Positions 27,621 to 38,328 of a stretch of DNA of 64,000 nucleotides are shown here, piece after piece. Both the position numbers and the translations under genes were made by a program. Below the pieces are notes generated by a model. That model was not told the origin of the DNA. It did no database searches and was given only the letters and a program-made list of their open reading frames with translations. The stretch lies in contig NZ_LJSD01000056.1 of NCBI RefSeq assembly GCF_001303895.1, positions 1 through 64,000 of the forward strand. Direction: 5' to 3'. Positions within the stretch are counted from its first letter, which is position 1. Every line of letters starts with the position of its first letter. Source of the stretch: Mesorhizobium sp. 1M-11 (GTDB lineage Bacteria; Pseudomonadota; Alphaproteobacteria; Rhizobiales; Rhizobiaceae).

Positions 27621-28010
27621 ATGTTCAACAGAGTGATGTTCGCAACCGTGTTCGTGTCGGACCAGGAAAAAGCGCTGGAATTCTACACCGGCCTGGGGTT
27701 CCAGAAACGAGCCGATAACACATGGTCGGAGGGGCGCTTCCTGACCATCGGTATCGAGGGTCAGGACTTCGATATCCTGCTTTGGCCGGGCAAGGCGGGT
27801 AGGGGAGAAGCGGCCCCTGGTGCCCCGGCGATTTCGGTGCCTGGTCTTCTGTTTGTCGAATCGAAAGATCTTCAGCGGGATTTCGCTGAACTCAAGGCAC
27901 GCGGTGTCGAATTGGTCGAGACCGAGCCCGAAGAATATCCGTTCGGGTTAAGAGCAACTGCCATCGATCCGGACGGCAATCGCGTTTCCCTGAGACAGCA
28001 AAAGCGATAG
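27621..28010 (+). CDS. VOC (glyoxalase/bleomycin-resistance) family protein
   Basis: A 129-residue vicinal oxygen chelate protein with two beta-alpha-beta-beta-beta modules. It opens with the typical MFNRVMFATVFVSDQEKALEFY strand-helix and ends with ATAIDPDGNRVSLRQ, whose acidic region includes a usual metal-ligand position. The substrate is unknown. It has its own ECF41-type promoter and may join the AhpD-like protein in an oxidative or toxic-compound response. Confidence 0.9.
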   Translation: MFNRVMFATVFVSDQEKALEFYTGLGFQKRADNTWSEGRFLTIGIEGQDFDILLWPGKAGRGEAAPGAPAISVPGLLFVESKDLQRDFAELKARGVELVETEPEEYPFGLRATAIDPDGNRVSLRQQKR

Positions 28011-28047
28011 CAACTGATTTACGGAGCGAAACCGTAATGCGACCAAG

Positions 28048-28080
28048 CGGCCTGAAGATCATAGCAGGACCTTCAGGCCG
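28048..28080 (+). terminator. Hairpin after the VOC gene
   Basis: A perfect 10-bp inverted repeat, CGGCCTGAAG/CTTCAGGCCG, with a 13-nt loop lies 38 bp past the VOC stop codon. No T-run follows, so it is a hairpin of possible terminator or mRNA-stabilising function rather than a textbook intrinsic terminator. The rest of 28,011-28,302 shows nothing recognisable. Confidence 0.5.
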
Positions 28081-28302
28081 GGGGTCGATGGGCTGAATAT
28101 TGAGTGATCACAAGCGTGATCCGAGGCAAACATGGGTAGTGCCTCCGAGAAATGTCTGCCGCGTTCGGCCTTTTTTGTCCGATAGCCAATAGAGTGCGGA
28201 CGGCTCCACTGGTTTCGTCCGCGACTCGATCGCAGCATGTGCGTCGCGAACAAGCGCGGGAGATTACTGCTCGGTAGCCGGTAAGGGTATTATAAGCCTT
28301 GC

Positions 28303-29382
28303 ATGACCATTAATCCTGAGTCGCCCTCCCGCTTTGCTGTCCTTGCCAAGCCATCGCAATGGATGGTGCTGATCCCGTTGACGCTGGTGTTGATTGTTCT
28401 GCTTGAGCTGATCCATCTGCCGGCGGCGCTGCTGATTGGTTCTTTGGTCGCGGGGATCGTGGCAGGCGTCAATGGAGCAACCGTGCGAGTGCCTCGCATG
28501 GCATTTGCGGGGGCGCAGGCGATTATCGGTTGTTTGATCGCGGGGTCGATCTCTCTTGGCATCTTTTCGACGCTGGCCGAAGGATGGTTGCTTGTGCTGG
28601 GTGTCGTGGTGGCCACGCTGGCAGCGTCCAGCCTGTTGGGCTGGTTGATCAGCCGTCTCGACATTCTGCCAGGGACGACCGGCGTCTGGGGCTCAGCGCC
28701 GGGAGCGTCTACTGCAATGGTGCTGATGGCGGGCGCATTCGGGGCGGACCAGCGACTGGTCGCCTTCATGCAATATCTGCGCGTTGTGATCGTCACTATT
28801 GCGGCAGCTGCCGTGGCGCGGCTGTGGGTGGACAAATCGGGCGTGGCTGAACCGGCAATCCCCTGGTTTCCGCCGCTCGACTGGCTGGCCTTCGGCATAA
28901 CCTTGGTCGTCGCCGCTGTCGGCGGTTTCTCGGGCCGGATCGGGCGTTTGCCGTCGCCGTATTTCCTCGGCGCTTTCATTCTTGGCAGCATTGTCCATCT
29001 TGCGCTTGGGTTGACGATGCAGATACCGGAATGGCTGCTGGCGGTGAGCTACGTCGCCATCGGTTGGACCATCGGGCTGAATTTCACAATCCACACTGTG
29101 CGGCACGCTGCCAGGGCTCTACCGCCGATCATCGCCGCTATTCTCGTGCTGATGGGTTTTTGCGGTCTGATGGCCTGGCTGATAGTCATGATGTTCGATG
29201 TCGATCCGCTCACCGCCTATCTGGCGACCAGCCCGGGCGGCATGGATTCGGTAGCAATCATTGCCGCGGCATCGGATCGGGTGGATCTTTCCTTCGTGAT
29301 GGCGCTGCAGGCCGCGCGGTTCCTCGTGGTTCTGTTGGCCGGCCCCAGCGTGTCCCGGCTGGTTGCTCGAACGCTGCGCTGA
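28303..29382 (+). CDS. AbrB-duplication family inner-membrane protein
   Basis: A 359-residue polytopic membrane protein with about nine or ten hydrophobic helices, arranged as a duplicated half, matching the family often labelled AbrB family transcriptional regulator or putative ammonia monooxygenase. Both labels are historic misnomers; it has no DNA-binding domain. Conserved motifs are GTTGVWGSAPGASTAM in the first half and ATSPGGMDSVAIIAA in the second, each a glycine/serine-rich re-entrant segment. Transport of a small solute is plausible, but the substrate is unknown. The start ATG is at 28,303 without a strong ribosome-binding site. Confidence 0.83.
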   Translation: MTINPESPSRFAVLAKPSQWMVLIPLTLVLIVLLELIHLPAALLIGSLVAGIVAGVNGATVRVPRMAFAGAQAIIGCLIAGSISLGIFSTLAEGWLLVLGVVVATLAASSLLGWLISRLDILPGTTGVWGSAPGASTAMVLMAGAFGADQRLVAFMQYLRVVIVTIAAAAVARLWVDKSGVAEPAIPWFPPLDWLAFGITLVVAAVGGFSGRIGRLPSPYFLGAFILGSIVHLALGLTMQIPEWLLAVSYVAIGWTIGLNFTIHTVRHAARALPPIIAAILVLMGFCGLMAWLIVMMFDVDPLTAYLATSPGGMDSVAIIAAASDRVDLSFVMALQAARFLVVLLAGPSVSRLVARTLR

Positions 29383-30072
29383 AGGACGGGGCGCAAGGCG
29401 GCCCACAATCTTCGACCAGCTCTGCTCTTGTAAGCCTTGCTCCACTCGGCGAGGAGCCTCTTCGGGTTTCCGGCGCGGACCCATTCTGCTGCATGAAGTG
29501 ACGGAGAGCGTCTTTCAATTTGATATCGTGCGGCCACAGCGACGATTGCTTCGCAACATGCCTGTTGCGCGAGCAGACGACTTGCGAACATTCCCAATTC
29601 GGTCTGTCGTGACAGAGGACCAGGCATTGAGGGCAGCACGGATAGCAGCTTTGCGCCTCATATCGGGCAATCGGGCGCAGGCGCTACGATCCTGAAGCTG
29701 CCGCTCAATGCCTCAACGATTTCACATCGAATAGCGAGTGTGGCCGCAACTGATTGTTACGAACAGCACGACATTTAGCAAAATGACCCACGCAGCAACT
29801 CCGAATGTATACTAATTCGATAGATGAATTCGAAACAGCATCATTCCCCTATAGCCCATGTCGCGATCCCTCATCGTTCTCAACGACTTTCCTATGTTAG
29901 CCACTCCGCAAGCGGCCTGGGGACTTGGGCCTCATCCTGCGGATCAGTCCTGTGAGTGTGGATCGCTTAGCGTGTGGGAGAGAATGCGGGGCCAGCGTCG
30001 GCTGCGCCATGACCATCCCGGCGCGGTGGTGCGCGACCACTCCATCTGTGACGCCGTTGCGGAGGCTGTGGC
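29383..30072. other. Non-coding stretch upstream of the SsuD-type gene
   Basis: About 690 bp between the membrane protein and the monooxygenase gene. Several short open frames exist on both strands but none has a recognisable domain, a good ribosome-binding site, or a convincing protein composition. AT-rich DNA around 29,800-29,840 (GTATACTAATTCGATAGATG) may contain a promoter. I see no repeat or insertion-sequence end. Confidence 0.45.
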
Positions 30073-31218
30073 ATGAGCGGCATCCACCTCCATTGGTATT
30101 TGCCGACCAACGGCGACAGTCGGGAGATCGTCGGCTCGGGCGACGATTCCCATCTCGCCCGCGGCCCGTCGCGCTCGACCTTCCGGGAAGCAACGCTCGA
30201 CTATCTGACATTGATCGCCAAGACGGCGGAAACGCTCGGCTTCGAGGCCGTGCTGACGCCGACAGGCACCTGGTGCGAAGACGCCTGGATCACGACGGCG
30301 GCGCTGTCGCAGGCGACGACGCGGCTGAAGTTTCTCGTCGCCTTCCGTCCGGGCTTCATTTCGCCGACGTTGGTCGCCCATCAGGCCGCGACCTTCCAGA
30401 GAATCTCCGGCGGGAGGCTGCTGCTCAACGTCGTCACCGGTGGCGATCCGCTGGAGCAGAAGCGTTTTGGCGATTACCTTGGCCATGACCAGCGCTATGA
30501 GCGCACCGGCGAATTCCTGGAGGTCGTGCGCGGGGTCGCCCAGCCGGGGAAATCCGTGAGGCGCTTCGACTTCGCGGGCCGGCACTATCGCATCGAGGGC
30601 GCGCAGATCGATTTCGGCAAATGGCCGCTGCCGCCCATCTTCTTCGGCGGCGCCAGCCCTGCCGCGCAGGATGTCGCCGCCCGTCATGTCGACACCTACC
30701 TTGTCTGGGGTGAAAGCCCCAGCGCGGAGGCCGCGCGCATCGCCCATGTGCAGGAGCTCGCTGCACGCCATGGCCGCAAACTCACCTTCGGCATCCGTCT
30801 GCACGTCATCAGCCGGGATACGGAGAACGAGGCCTGGCGGGAGGCCGAGCGGCTCCTGGAAAAGCTGACGCCGGAGCGTGTCGCGCAGGCGCAGACAATC
30901 CTCGCACGCACGGAATCCTTCGGCCAGCAGCGGATGAACGCGCTGCACGCGGGTGGCGATGCCGGGCTGCCGACCTCGCCGCGTGTGCGCGATCTCGAAA
31001 TATCGCCCCATCTGTGGGCCGGCTACGGCCTGGTGCGCGGCGGCGCCGGCACGGCGATCGTCGGCAGCCACGAGCAGGTGGCGGCGCTGATCGAGGAATA
31101 CCATAGCGTTGGCTTCGACCATTTCATCCTGTCGGGGCAGCCGCATGTCGAGGAGGCCTACCATTTCGCCGAGGGCGCTTTCGCGATCCTCAAGTCGAAG
31201 GGGCTGCTCGCAACCTGA
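30073..31218 (+). CDS. ssuD: FMNH2-dependent alkanesulfonate monooxygenase (SsuD type)
   Basis: A 381-residue bacterial-luciferase-fold monooxygenase that releases sulfite from alkanesulfonates using reduced FMN from a separate reductase. It matches SsuD along its length: the N-terminal HWYLPTNGDSR, PTGTWCEDAW with the conserved Cys, LKFLVAFRPGF, RLLLNVVTGGDP, the loop ending DQRYERTGEF, IFFGGASPAAQD, and the C-terminal LWAGYGLVRGGAGTAIVG. No flavin reductase is seen in the window, so one must be elsewhere. It heads a long same-strand series that ends with two other flavoprotein monooxygenase-like genes. Confidence 0.93.
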   Translation: MSGIHLHWYLPTNGDSREIVGSGDDSHLARGPSRSTFREATLDYLTLIAKTAETLGFEAVLTPTGTWCEDAWITTAALSQATTRLKFLVAFRPGFISPTLVAHQAATFQRISGGRLLLNVVTGGDPLEQKRFGDYLGHDQRYERTGEFLEVVRGVAQPGKSVRRFDFAGRHYRIEGAQIDFGKWPLPPIFFGGASPAAQDVAARHVDTYLVWGESPSAEAARIAHVQELAARHGRKLTFGIRLHVISRDTENEAWREAERLLEKLTPERVAQAQTILARTESFGQQRMNALHAGGDAGLPTSPRVRDLEISPHLWAGYGLVRGGAGTAIVGSHEQVAALIEEYHSVGFDHFILSGQPHVEEAYHFAEGAFAILKSKGLLAT

Positions 31219-31289
31219 CGAGGTTCGGCGCCGGCCGGACCGCCACAGTGGAACATGAACGGAATGCCGGACATCAGGCGAAAAGCATC

Positions 31290-32507
31290 ATGAGCGTCGA
31301 TATACGCCTGCTGACCGGGAAGGCAGACCTTGCGCAGGCCGCGCGGACCTTCCGCACAGCCATGGTCGGATTGCCGCCGATCGGCCCGATCGACGACGCG
31401 CTGTTGGAGAGGCTGTACGAGCCGGAGCGGACCTACGGCGCCTTTGCCGACGGAGCGCTCGTCGGTACGACCGACTCCTATTCGGGGCGACTTGCCGTGC
31501 CGGGCGGCGCCTGGCTGCCGCAGGCTGCCGTCACCCATGTCGGCGTGCTGCCGACCCACACGCGGCAGGGCGTGGCGACGGCCCTGTTCAGGACTCAGCT
31601 CCGCGCTGCGCGCGAGCAGGGCGAGGCCGTGGCGACGCTGCGCGCCTCGGACGCGCGGATCTATGGCCATTTCGGCTATGCGATCGCCAACACATCCGTG
31701 AGCTTCGAAGTCGACACGCAGCGGGCTCGGCTTCGTTCCGGCGTGGCGGCCTCGGGCTCGACACGCCTCGTCGATGCCGACGAAGCCTGGCCCGTCCTGA
31801 AGCGGATCTATGCACGTCAGCCCCCGTCGCGTCCGGGGATCATCGCGCGCTCTGACTACTGGTGGGATTTCCAGGCGTTGCGGCAGGCAAAGGGCGCTGC
31901 GCCAGCCTATGTCGCCGTGCACGGGCGGGAAGGGGCCGAGACGGGCTTCGTGCGTTATCATCCGGTGGGGCTCGACACCTGGTTCACCAGTTCCGAGCGC
32001 ACCATCGTGGTCGACGACGTCGTGGCATACGATCCGGCCACATATGTGGCTCTGGTCGCGCATCTGCTGTCGGTCGACCTGCCGCACCGCATCCTCTTCT
32101 GGAGCCGGCCGGCGGACGACCCGCTGCCGTGGCTGTTCGAGGATTTCCGCAGCGTACGCGTCACTGCCGTCCGCGACGAAACCTGGCTTAGGCTGCTGGA
32201 CGTGGAGAAGGCTCTATCCTCGCGCAGCTTTGCGGGACCGGACAGCATCGTTCTGGAAGTCGTGGATCCCGTTCTGCCGGACAATGCGACCCGGCTCCGC
32301 ATCTCGTCGCACGGCGCCGAGCGCACGAACCGCTCTGCGTCGGTGTCGACCGACATTGCGGCACTGTCTGCAGCCTATCTCGGCGGCGTGAAATGGTGGC
32401 AGCTCGCACAGGCAGGCCGGCTGGGCTCGGCCGACAGGGTCTCTGTGGAAGCGCTCGACGCTCTGTTTGCGGTTCCGTTCCTGCCGCATTCCGGAACCAT
32501 GTTTTGA
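31290..32507 (+). CDS. Eis-type GNAT acetyltransferase family protein
   Basis: A 405-residue protein with an N-terminal GNAT domain. The acetyl-CoA-binding region is VTHVGVLPTHTRQGVATALF (motif A with RQGVA), and the mid and C-terminal parts resemble the second GNAT and SCP2-like domains of Eis-family N-acetyltransferases, which have about 400 residues. I start at the ATG at 31,290, since earlier codons lack similarity. Its role beside an organosulfur monooxygenase is unclear; acetylation of an amine-containing substrate is one possibility. Confidence 0.78.
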   Translation: MSVDIRLLTGKADLAQAARTFRTAMVGLPPIGPIDDALLERLYEPERTYGAFADGALVGTTDSYSGRLAVPGGAWLPQAAVTHVGVLPTHTRQGVATALFRTQLRAAREQGEAVATLRASDARIYGHFGYAIANTSVSFEVDTQRARLRSGVAASGSTRLVDADEAWPVLKRIYARQPPSRPGIIARSDYWWDFQALRQAKGAAPAYVAVHGREGAETGFVRYHPVGLDTWFTSSERTIVVDDVVAYDPATYVALVAHLLSVDLPHRILFWSRPADDPLPWLFEDFRSVRVTAVRDETWLRLLDVEKALSSRSFAGPDSIVLEVVDPVLPDNATRLRISSHGAERTNRSASVSTDIAALSAAYLGGVKWWQLAQAGRLGSADRVSVEALDALFAVPFLPHSGTMF

Positions 32508-32630
32508 TATGTATTGAAAAAACAAAAATGAATTTAAAATAGAATACATAAAATAGATTATTGTATCTACTAGAACTTACACTTCATTAATTAAATTAAA
32601 TATTGGGTTTACCGAGTATCGGAGAGCGAG
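32508..32630 (+). promoter_or_regulatory. AT-rich promoter region of the first peptide-type ABC operon
   Basis: This 123-bp gap is markedly AT-rich (long A/T runs from 32,515 to 32,605) against the GC-rich surroundings. It contains an imperfect operator-like inverted repeat, TAGAT/ATCTA, at 32,554-32,569. It most likely holds the promoter for the solute-binding protein gene that starts at 32,631. The binding factor is unknown; a LysR regulator such as a CysB/Cbl type would fit the context. Confidence 0.55.
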
Positions 32631-34388
32631 ATGGCGAATATATTGGCGTTCGGGACGTGGAAGAGATTTGCGGCGGGGGTCTCGCTGCTTTTCATGGCGG
32701 GCGGCACCGTCCAGGCAGAAGAGCTGAAATTCGGCGGAACGCTGCGCATCGCTTCCATCCAATCCGATCTGGACGCCTTCGACCCGCTCACCGGATACAG
32801 CATCGATTCCTGGCAGATACTGCGCGCGACGACGCGGCAGCTCGTCACCTATCCTGGCTCGCCGGCAGGTCTCAAGGAAGACACCACCCTGGTGCCCGAC
32901 CTCGCGTCGTCCTGGGACATCAGCGACGACGGCAAGACCTACACATTCCACCTGAAGGACGACATCTTCTTCTCCGGAAGCACCGAGCGGAAGATCGTTG
33001 CCGGCGACTTCGTCTACGGTGTGAAGCGCTTCTGCGATCCCAACAAGCAGGTCGCCGCCATCAACTACTTCAACCTCGCGATCTCCGGCTTCGCCGATTA
33101 TTGCAAGGAGTTCGCCAAGGTCCCGACCGGCGACCTGGCCGCGACCAAGGCCTTCACCGACAGCCATGAGATTCCCGGGATCCACGCGCCCGACGACCGC
33201 ACGCTGGTGATCAAGTCCGACACCAAGAACTATGATTTCCTCAACATCCTTTCGATGAATTTCGTGTCGCCGGTGGCGTCCGAGATCGCCTCGAAATATT
33301 TTCCGGACTCACTCGACTCCCGCAAGAACCTGCCGTCCAGCGGCCCCTACTATGTCGACACCTATGACCAGGGGCAGAAGCTTGTCCTGAAGAAGGCCAG
33401 GAACTTCAAGGCCGAGTCCGACCAGGCCCGCAAGGCCTATGTCGACGAGATCGTCATCGATTTCACGGCCAACAGCGAGGACAGCGTCGTCCAGAAGATC
33501 ATCGCCGGCGAGGCCGACCTGTCGCTCTATCTCGACATTCCACCGGTCGCGACGATCCAGCGCTTCCTGTCGCAGAACAGCCCCTATATCCACGCGACCA
33601 ACAGTGGCTCGGCCAATTTCATCACCTTCAACCAGCGACCGGAGGTCAAGAGCGAAGGCGCTGAGGCGCTGCGCAAGCCGAAGGTCCGGCAGGCGCTGAC
33701 CTATGCCGTCAATCGCGAGCATCTGGTGCAGACGCAGGCCGGTTCGATCGGCGCGGTGCCGCTCACCCAGATCATCACCTCGACCATCCTCGGTTACGAA
33801 GCCTTCGATCCGTACCCGACCGAAGGCTTCCGCGGCGATCCGGCCAAAGCAAAGGAGCTGCTGGCGGAAGCTGGCTATCCGAACGGCATCGCCTTCGACG
33901 CCATCTATCGCGCCAATGCCCAGTACGAGGCGATCGCGGTGACCTTGAAAGAGGATCTGGAGGCTGCCGGCATCACGCTGAACCTGACGCCGATCCCGCT
34001 GACCCAGTGGTATGCGAACATCCAGGATCCGAAGTCGCGCTGGGACATCTCGCTCAGCGGCAGCTTCTCGCCCGACTGGCAGGGGCCCAGCACGCGCATG
34101 CTGCTCGGCGGCTGGCTGAACTCCGACGCTGCGCCTTGCGGCACGGGTAACGTCAACGCCATCTGCTACAGCAACCTCGAGCTCAACAAGCTCGCCAAGG
34201 AGGCCTATCCGTCCGACGAGCCGGGTCCGATCTGGACGAAGGCCGACAAGGTGGTGTCGACCGACCTGCCATGGATCCCGCTGTTCGAGAAGCGCAAGAT
34301 CGCGATCACCTCGGACCGTCTCGCCAACTGGGTGTGGTCGTCGCTCGCGGTCCAGGCCGACATCACCAACATCGCGCTCAAGCAATAG
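32631..34388 (+). CDS. ABC transporter substrate-binding protein, peptide/oligopeptide type (first set)
   Basis: A 585-residue family 5 solute-binding protein with a signal peptide (FAAGVSLLFMAGGTVQA, cut before EELKFGG). The mature protein has the family signatures: GGTLRIASIQSD at the start, LVPDLASSWDISDDGKTYTF, and the C-terminal region near AWSSLAVQADITNI. These proteins bind peptides, but also opines, heme or other compounds. A GGAGAG site precedes the ATG. It begins an operon with a fused ATPase and two permeases, and may import an organosulfur compound given the flanking monooxygenases. The substrate is inferred. Confidence 0.92.
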   Translation: MANILAFGTWKRFAAGVSLLFMAGGTVQAEELKFGGTLRIASIQSDLDAFDPLTGYSIDSWQILRATTRQLVTYPGSPAGLKEDTTLVPDLASSWDISDDGKTYTFHLKDDIFFSGSTERKIVAGDFVYGVKRFCDPNKQVAAINYFNLAISGFADYCKEFAKVPTGDLAATKAFTDSHEIPGIHAPDDRTLVIKSDTKNYDFLNILSMNFVSPVASEIASKYFPDSLDSRKNLPSSGPYYVDTYDQGQKLVLKKARNFKAESDQARKAYVDEIVIDFTANSEDSVVQKIIAGEADLSLYLDIPPVATIQRFLSQNSPYIHATNSGSANFITFNQRPEVKSEGAEALRKPKVRQALTYAVNREHLVQTQAGSIGAVPLTQIITSTILGYEAFDPYPTEGFRGDPAKAKELLAEAGYPNGIAFDAIYRANAQYEAIAVTLKEDLEAAGITLNLTPIPLTQWYANIQDPKSRWDISLSGSFSPDWQGPSTRMLLGGWLNSDAAPCGTGNVNAICYSNLELNKLAKEAYPSDEPGPIWTKADKVVSTDLPWIPLFEKRKIAITSDRLANWVWSSLAVQADITNIALKQ

Positions 34389-34415
34389 TCCGATCGAGCC
34401 GGCAAGGAGGCGCCC

Positions 34416-36054
<1,639 letters not shown>

Positions 36055-36062
<8 letters not shown>

Positions 36063-37020
36063 AATCCGTGCCATCGCGGCACTCGGCGACGATGTGTTGC
36101 AAGGCCGCAACGAGGTCGTCAGGTCGTACGCTTCGCTCGTCGTCGACGCATTGCTGTGCGATCGGTCCTTCCGCGTCGGGGTGTTGATCATCGTCTTCGT
36201 GCTCGCCGGCGCGCTGCTGGCGCCCTTGGCCGCATGGCTGCTGGGGCACGGGCCGACGGAGCAGTTCCGCAACACGGCACTGACGGAGATGGGGCTGCCC
36301 ACAGGTCCGACGCTGGAATTTCCGCTCGGCGCCGACGGCAACGGTCGCGATGTGCTGGTGAGAACGCTCTATGGTGCGCGCGTCTCGCTGGCCATCGCCA
36401 TCCCGGCGACGACGCTCGCCATGATCATCGGTACCGCGATCGGCCTGATCAGCGGCTTTCTCGCCGGCCGCGTCGACCGCATCGTGTCGCAGGTGATCGA
36501 CGTCGCTCTCTCCTTTCCCTTCATCGTCACGGCGCTCAGCCTGCTGTCGCTGAACCGCGGCAGCGACGGCAAGGTTCTGGTGGCCCCCTCGGTGGTCGTG
36601 GTGCTGATCATCACGCTGTTCTCGTGGACCTATTTCGCGCGGCTGACGCGCGGGCTGGTGCTCGTGCTGCGGCGCAGCCCGCTGGTCGAGGCCGCGCAGA
36701 CCATCGGTGCGTCCAAGGCGCGCATCATCGTGCGGGAGATCCTGCCGAACATCGCGCCGGTGATCCTGGTCTACTGGGCGGTACAACTGCCGACCAACAT
36801 TGTCGCGGAAGCAACGCTCTCCTTCCTCGGCGTCGGCGTGCAGGCGCCGCAGCCAAGCTGGGGCAACATGATCGCCGAAGCGCAGCGTTCCTCGCTCTAT
36901 CAGCTGCAACCCTGGTTCCTTCTCGGGCCGGGCATTGCGCTGTTCCTCACGGTGGCCGGCTTCAACACGCTGAGCGCAGGCCTGCGCAACGTGCTCGATC
37001 CGCATCGGCACAGCGGGTGA
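36055..37020 (+). CDS. ABC transporter permease, DppC type (first set)
   Basis: A 321-residue inner-membrane permease. After an N-terminal cytoplasmic stretch there are about six helices, beginning VLIIVFVLAGALLAPLAAWL. The EAA loop is EAAQTIGASKARIIVREILPN, split here as EAAQTIGASKA then RIIVREILPN. The C-terminal family segment is PQPSWGNMI. I chose the ATG at 36,055, which overlaps the upstream stop. It would pair with the DppB-type permease that follows. Confidence 0.93.
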
Positions 37021-37024
37021 CGCC

Positions 37025-38017
37025 ATGATCCGGCATGTCGGCGGACTGGTCTTCCGCGCCCTCTCGACGCTGCTCATCGTGCTGGTGATCGCCTTCTTCA
37101 TCACACGCATCGCCTACCGCAATCCGGCGGCGATGCTGGCGCCGCGCAACGCCAGCCAGCAGGCGATCGACGCGATCGCCCATGCGCTGCGGCTTAACGA
37201 GCCGTGGTACCTGCAGCTCTGGTATTATCTCTATCGAGGTCCCGACATCCAGGGGGCGCCGATGGGGCTCGCCCACTGGCCGCCCGGGCTGGGGTACTCG
37301 TTCCGCAAGCAGACGGCGGTCACGGACCTCATCCTGTCCAAGGTCTCGGTCACCCTGTCGCTGGCGCTTGGGGCGGTGGTGATCTGGATGGCGCTTTCGA
37401 TCATCCTCGGCGTCATCGCCGCGCGCCGGCAGGGTTCCTGGATCGACAGCCTTATCTCCGGCGTTGCCTATGTCGGCCTGTCGGTGCCGACCTTCCTGTC
37501 CGGCATCCTGATTTCCTATTTCCTGTTCTTCCAGCTTTCGAACTACGGAATCTTCTGGTTTCCGAGCAGCGGCTACGTTCCGTTGACACAGAATCCGCTG
37601 GAGTGGGCGCGCCATCTGGCGCTGCCCTGGCTGACGCTGGCGCTCGCTGAAATCGGCATCTTCCAGAGGGTGGTGCGGGCCAGCATGCTGGAGGTGCTGA
37701 GCGAGGACTATATCCGCACCGCGCGCGCCAAAGGCCTGCCGGAATGGCGCATCTATTACGACCACGCGCTCAAGGCGGCGCTCAACCCGGTGATCACGCT
37801 GGGCGGACTGGAGCTTGCCGTCATCATGGGTGGCGCGATCGTCACCGAAACGATTTTCGGGCTGGATGGGGTCGGCCGCCTGGCCATCAACTCGGCGCTC
37901 GAAGGCGATTTTCCGGTCGTCATCGGGACGACGATCTTCGCGGCGGCATGCTTCGTCCTGTGCACCTTCGCCGTCGACATCATCGCCCGATGGCGCGACC
38001 CCTCGAGCGTTTCATGA
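37025..38017 (+). CDS. ABC transporter permease, DppB type (first set)
   Basis: A 330-residue permease with an N-terminal helix (FRALSTLLIVLVIAFFITRI) and a long periplasmic loop, then five more helices. The EAA-type loop near YIRTARAKGLPEWRIYY and the conserved GGAIVTETIFGLDGVGRL end are standard for DppB proteins. It is separated from the DppC-type gene by 4 bp and ends the first importer set. Confidence 0.93.
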   Translation: MIRHVGGLVFRALSTLLIVLVIAFFITRIAYRNPAAMLAPRNASQQAIDAIAHALRLNEPWYLQLWYYLYRGPDIQGAPMGLAHWPPGLGYSFRKQTAVTDLILSKVSVTLSLALGAVVIWMALSIILGVIAARRQGSWIDSLISGVAYVGLSVPTFLSGILISYFLFFQLSNYGIFWFPSSGYVPLTQNPLEWARHLALPWLTLALAEIGIFQRVVRASMLEVLSEDYIRTARAKGLPEWRIYYDHALKAALNPVITLGGLELAVIMGGAIVTETIFGLDGVGRLAINSALEGDFPVVIGTTIFAAACFVLCTFAVDIIARWRDPSSVS

Positions 38018-38328
38018 GTCCGTAGGCCAAGGGCCGGCCCCGGCCGTCCGACGTGGAGGCTCCCGCAATCCGTTCCCACTCCCGTCGGGATGTTTGGCAA
38101 AATAGTTCGCGGGATGGGATGCTGCCGCAGTGTCTTCGCTTATCGAAGTCCATTTTGTCTATAATCTTAGTATAGTTATTTCGTGCCGCCGTTTGTGGGC
38201 TGGCAGGTGCCGCCACCGGCGTTCCATCGGCCATTCCCGGACAGGGTCCTGCGAAGTGACATATCGCGGGATGCCGCTTGCGGCGCTCGTCGACGCAACC
38301 AAGGCTGCTCGGCAAAGGTAGACCAGAC
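38018..38328 (+). promoter_or_regulatory. Intergenic region before the second importer, with a perfect -10 element
   Basis: A 311-bp gap. The sequence TATAAT at 38,160-38,165 is an exact -10 hexamer, though no good -35 is seen at 17 bp. It lies inside a small inverted repeat, CTATA/TATAG, at 38,159-38,175. This AT-rich patch is the likely promoter of the second binding-protein operon. No other gene is supported here. Confidence 0.5.

Noticed and set aside
28049..28302. CRISPR or tandem repeat after the VOC gene
   Set aside because: Only one hairpin is present, with no regularly spaced repeats; no CRISPR array was seen anywhere in the window.
29383..30072. Small open frames in the stretch before the SsuD-type gene
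   Set aside because: None has a domain, good start site or conserved look; left as non-coding.
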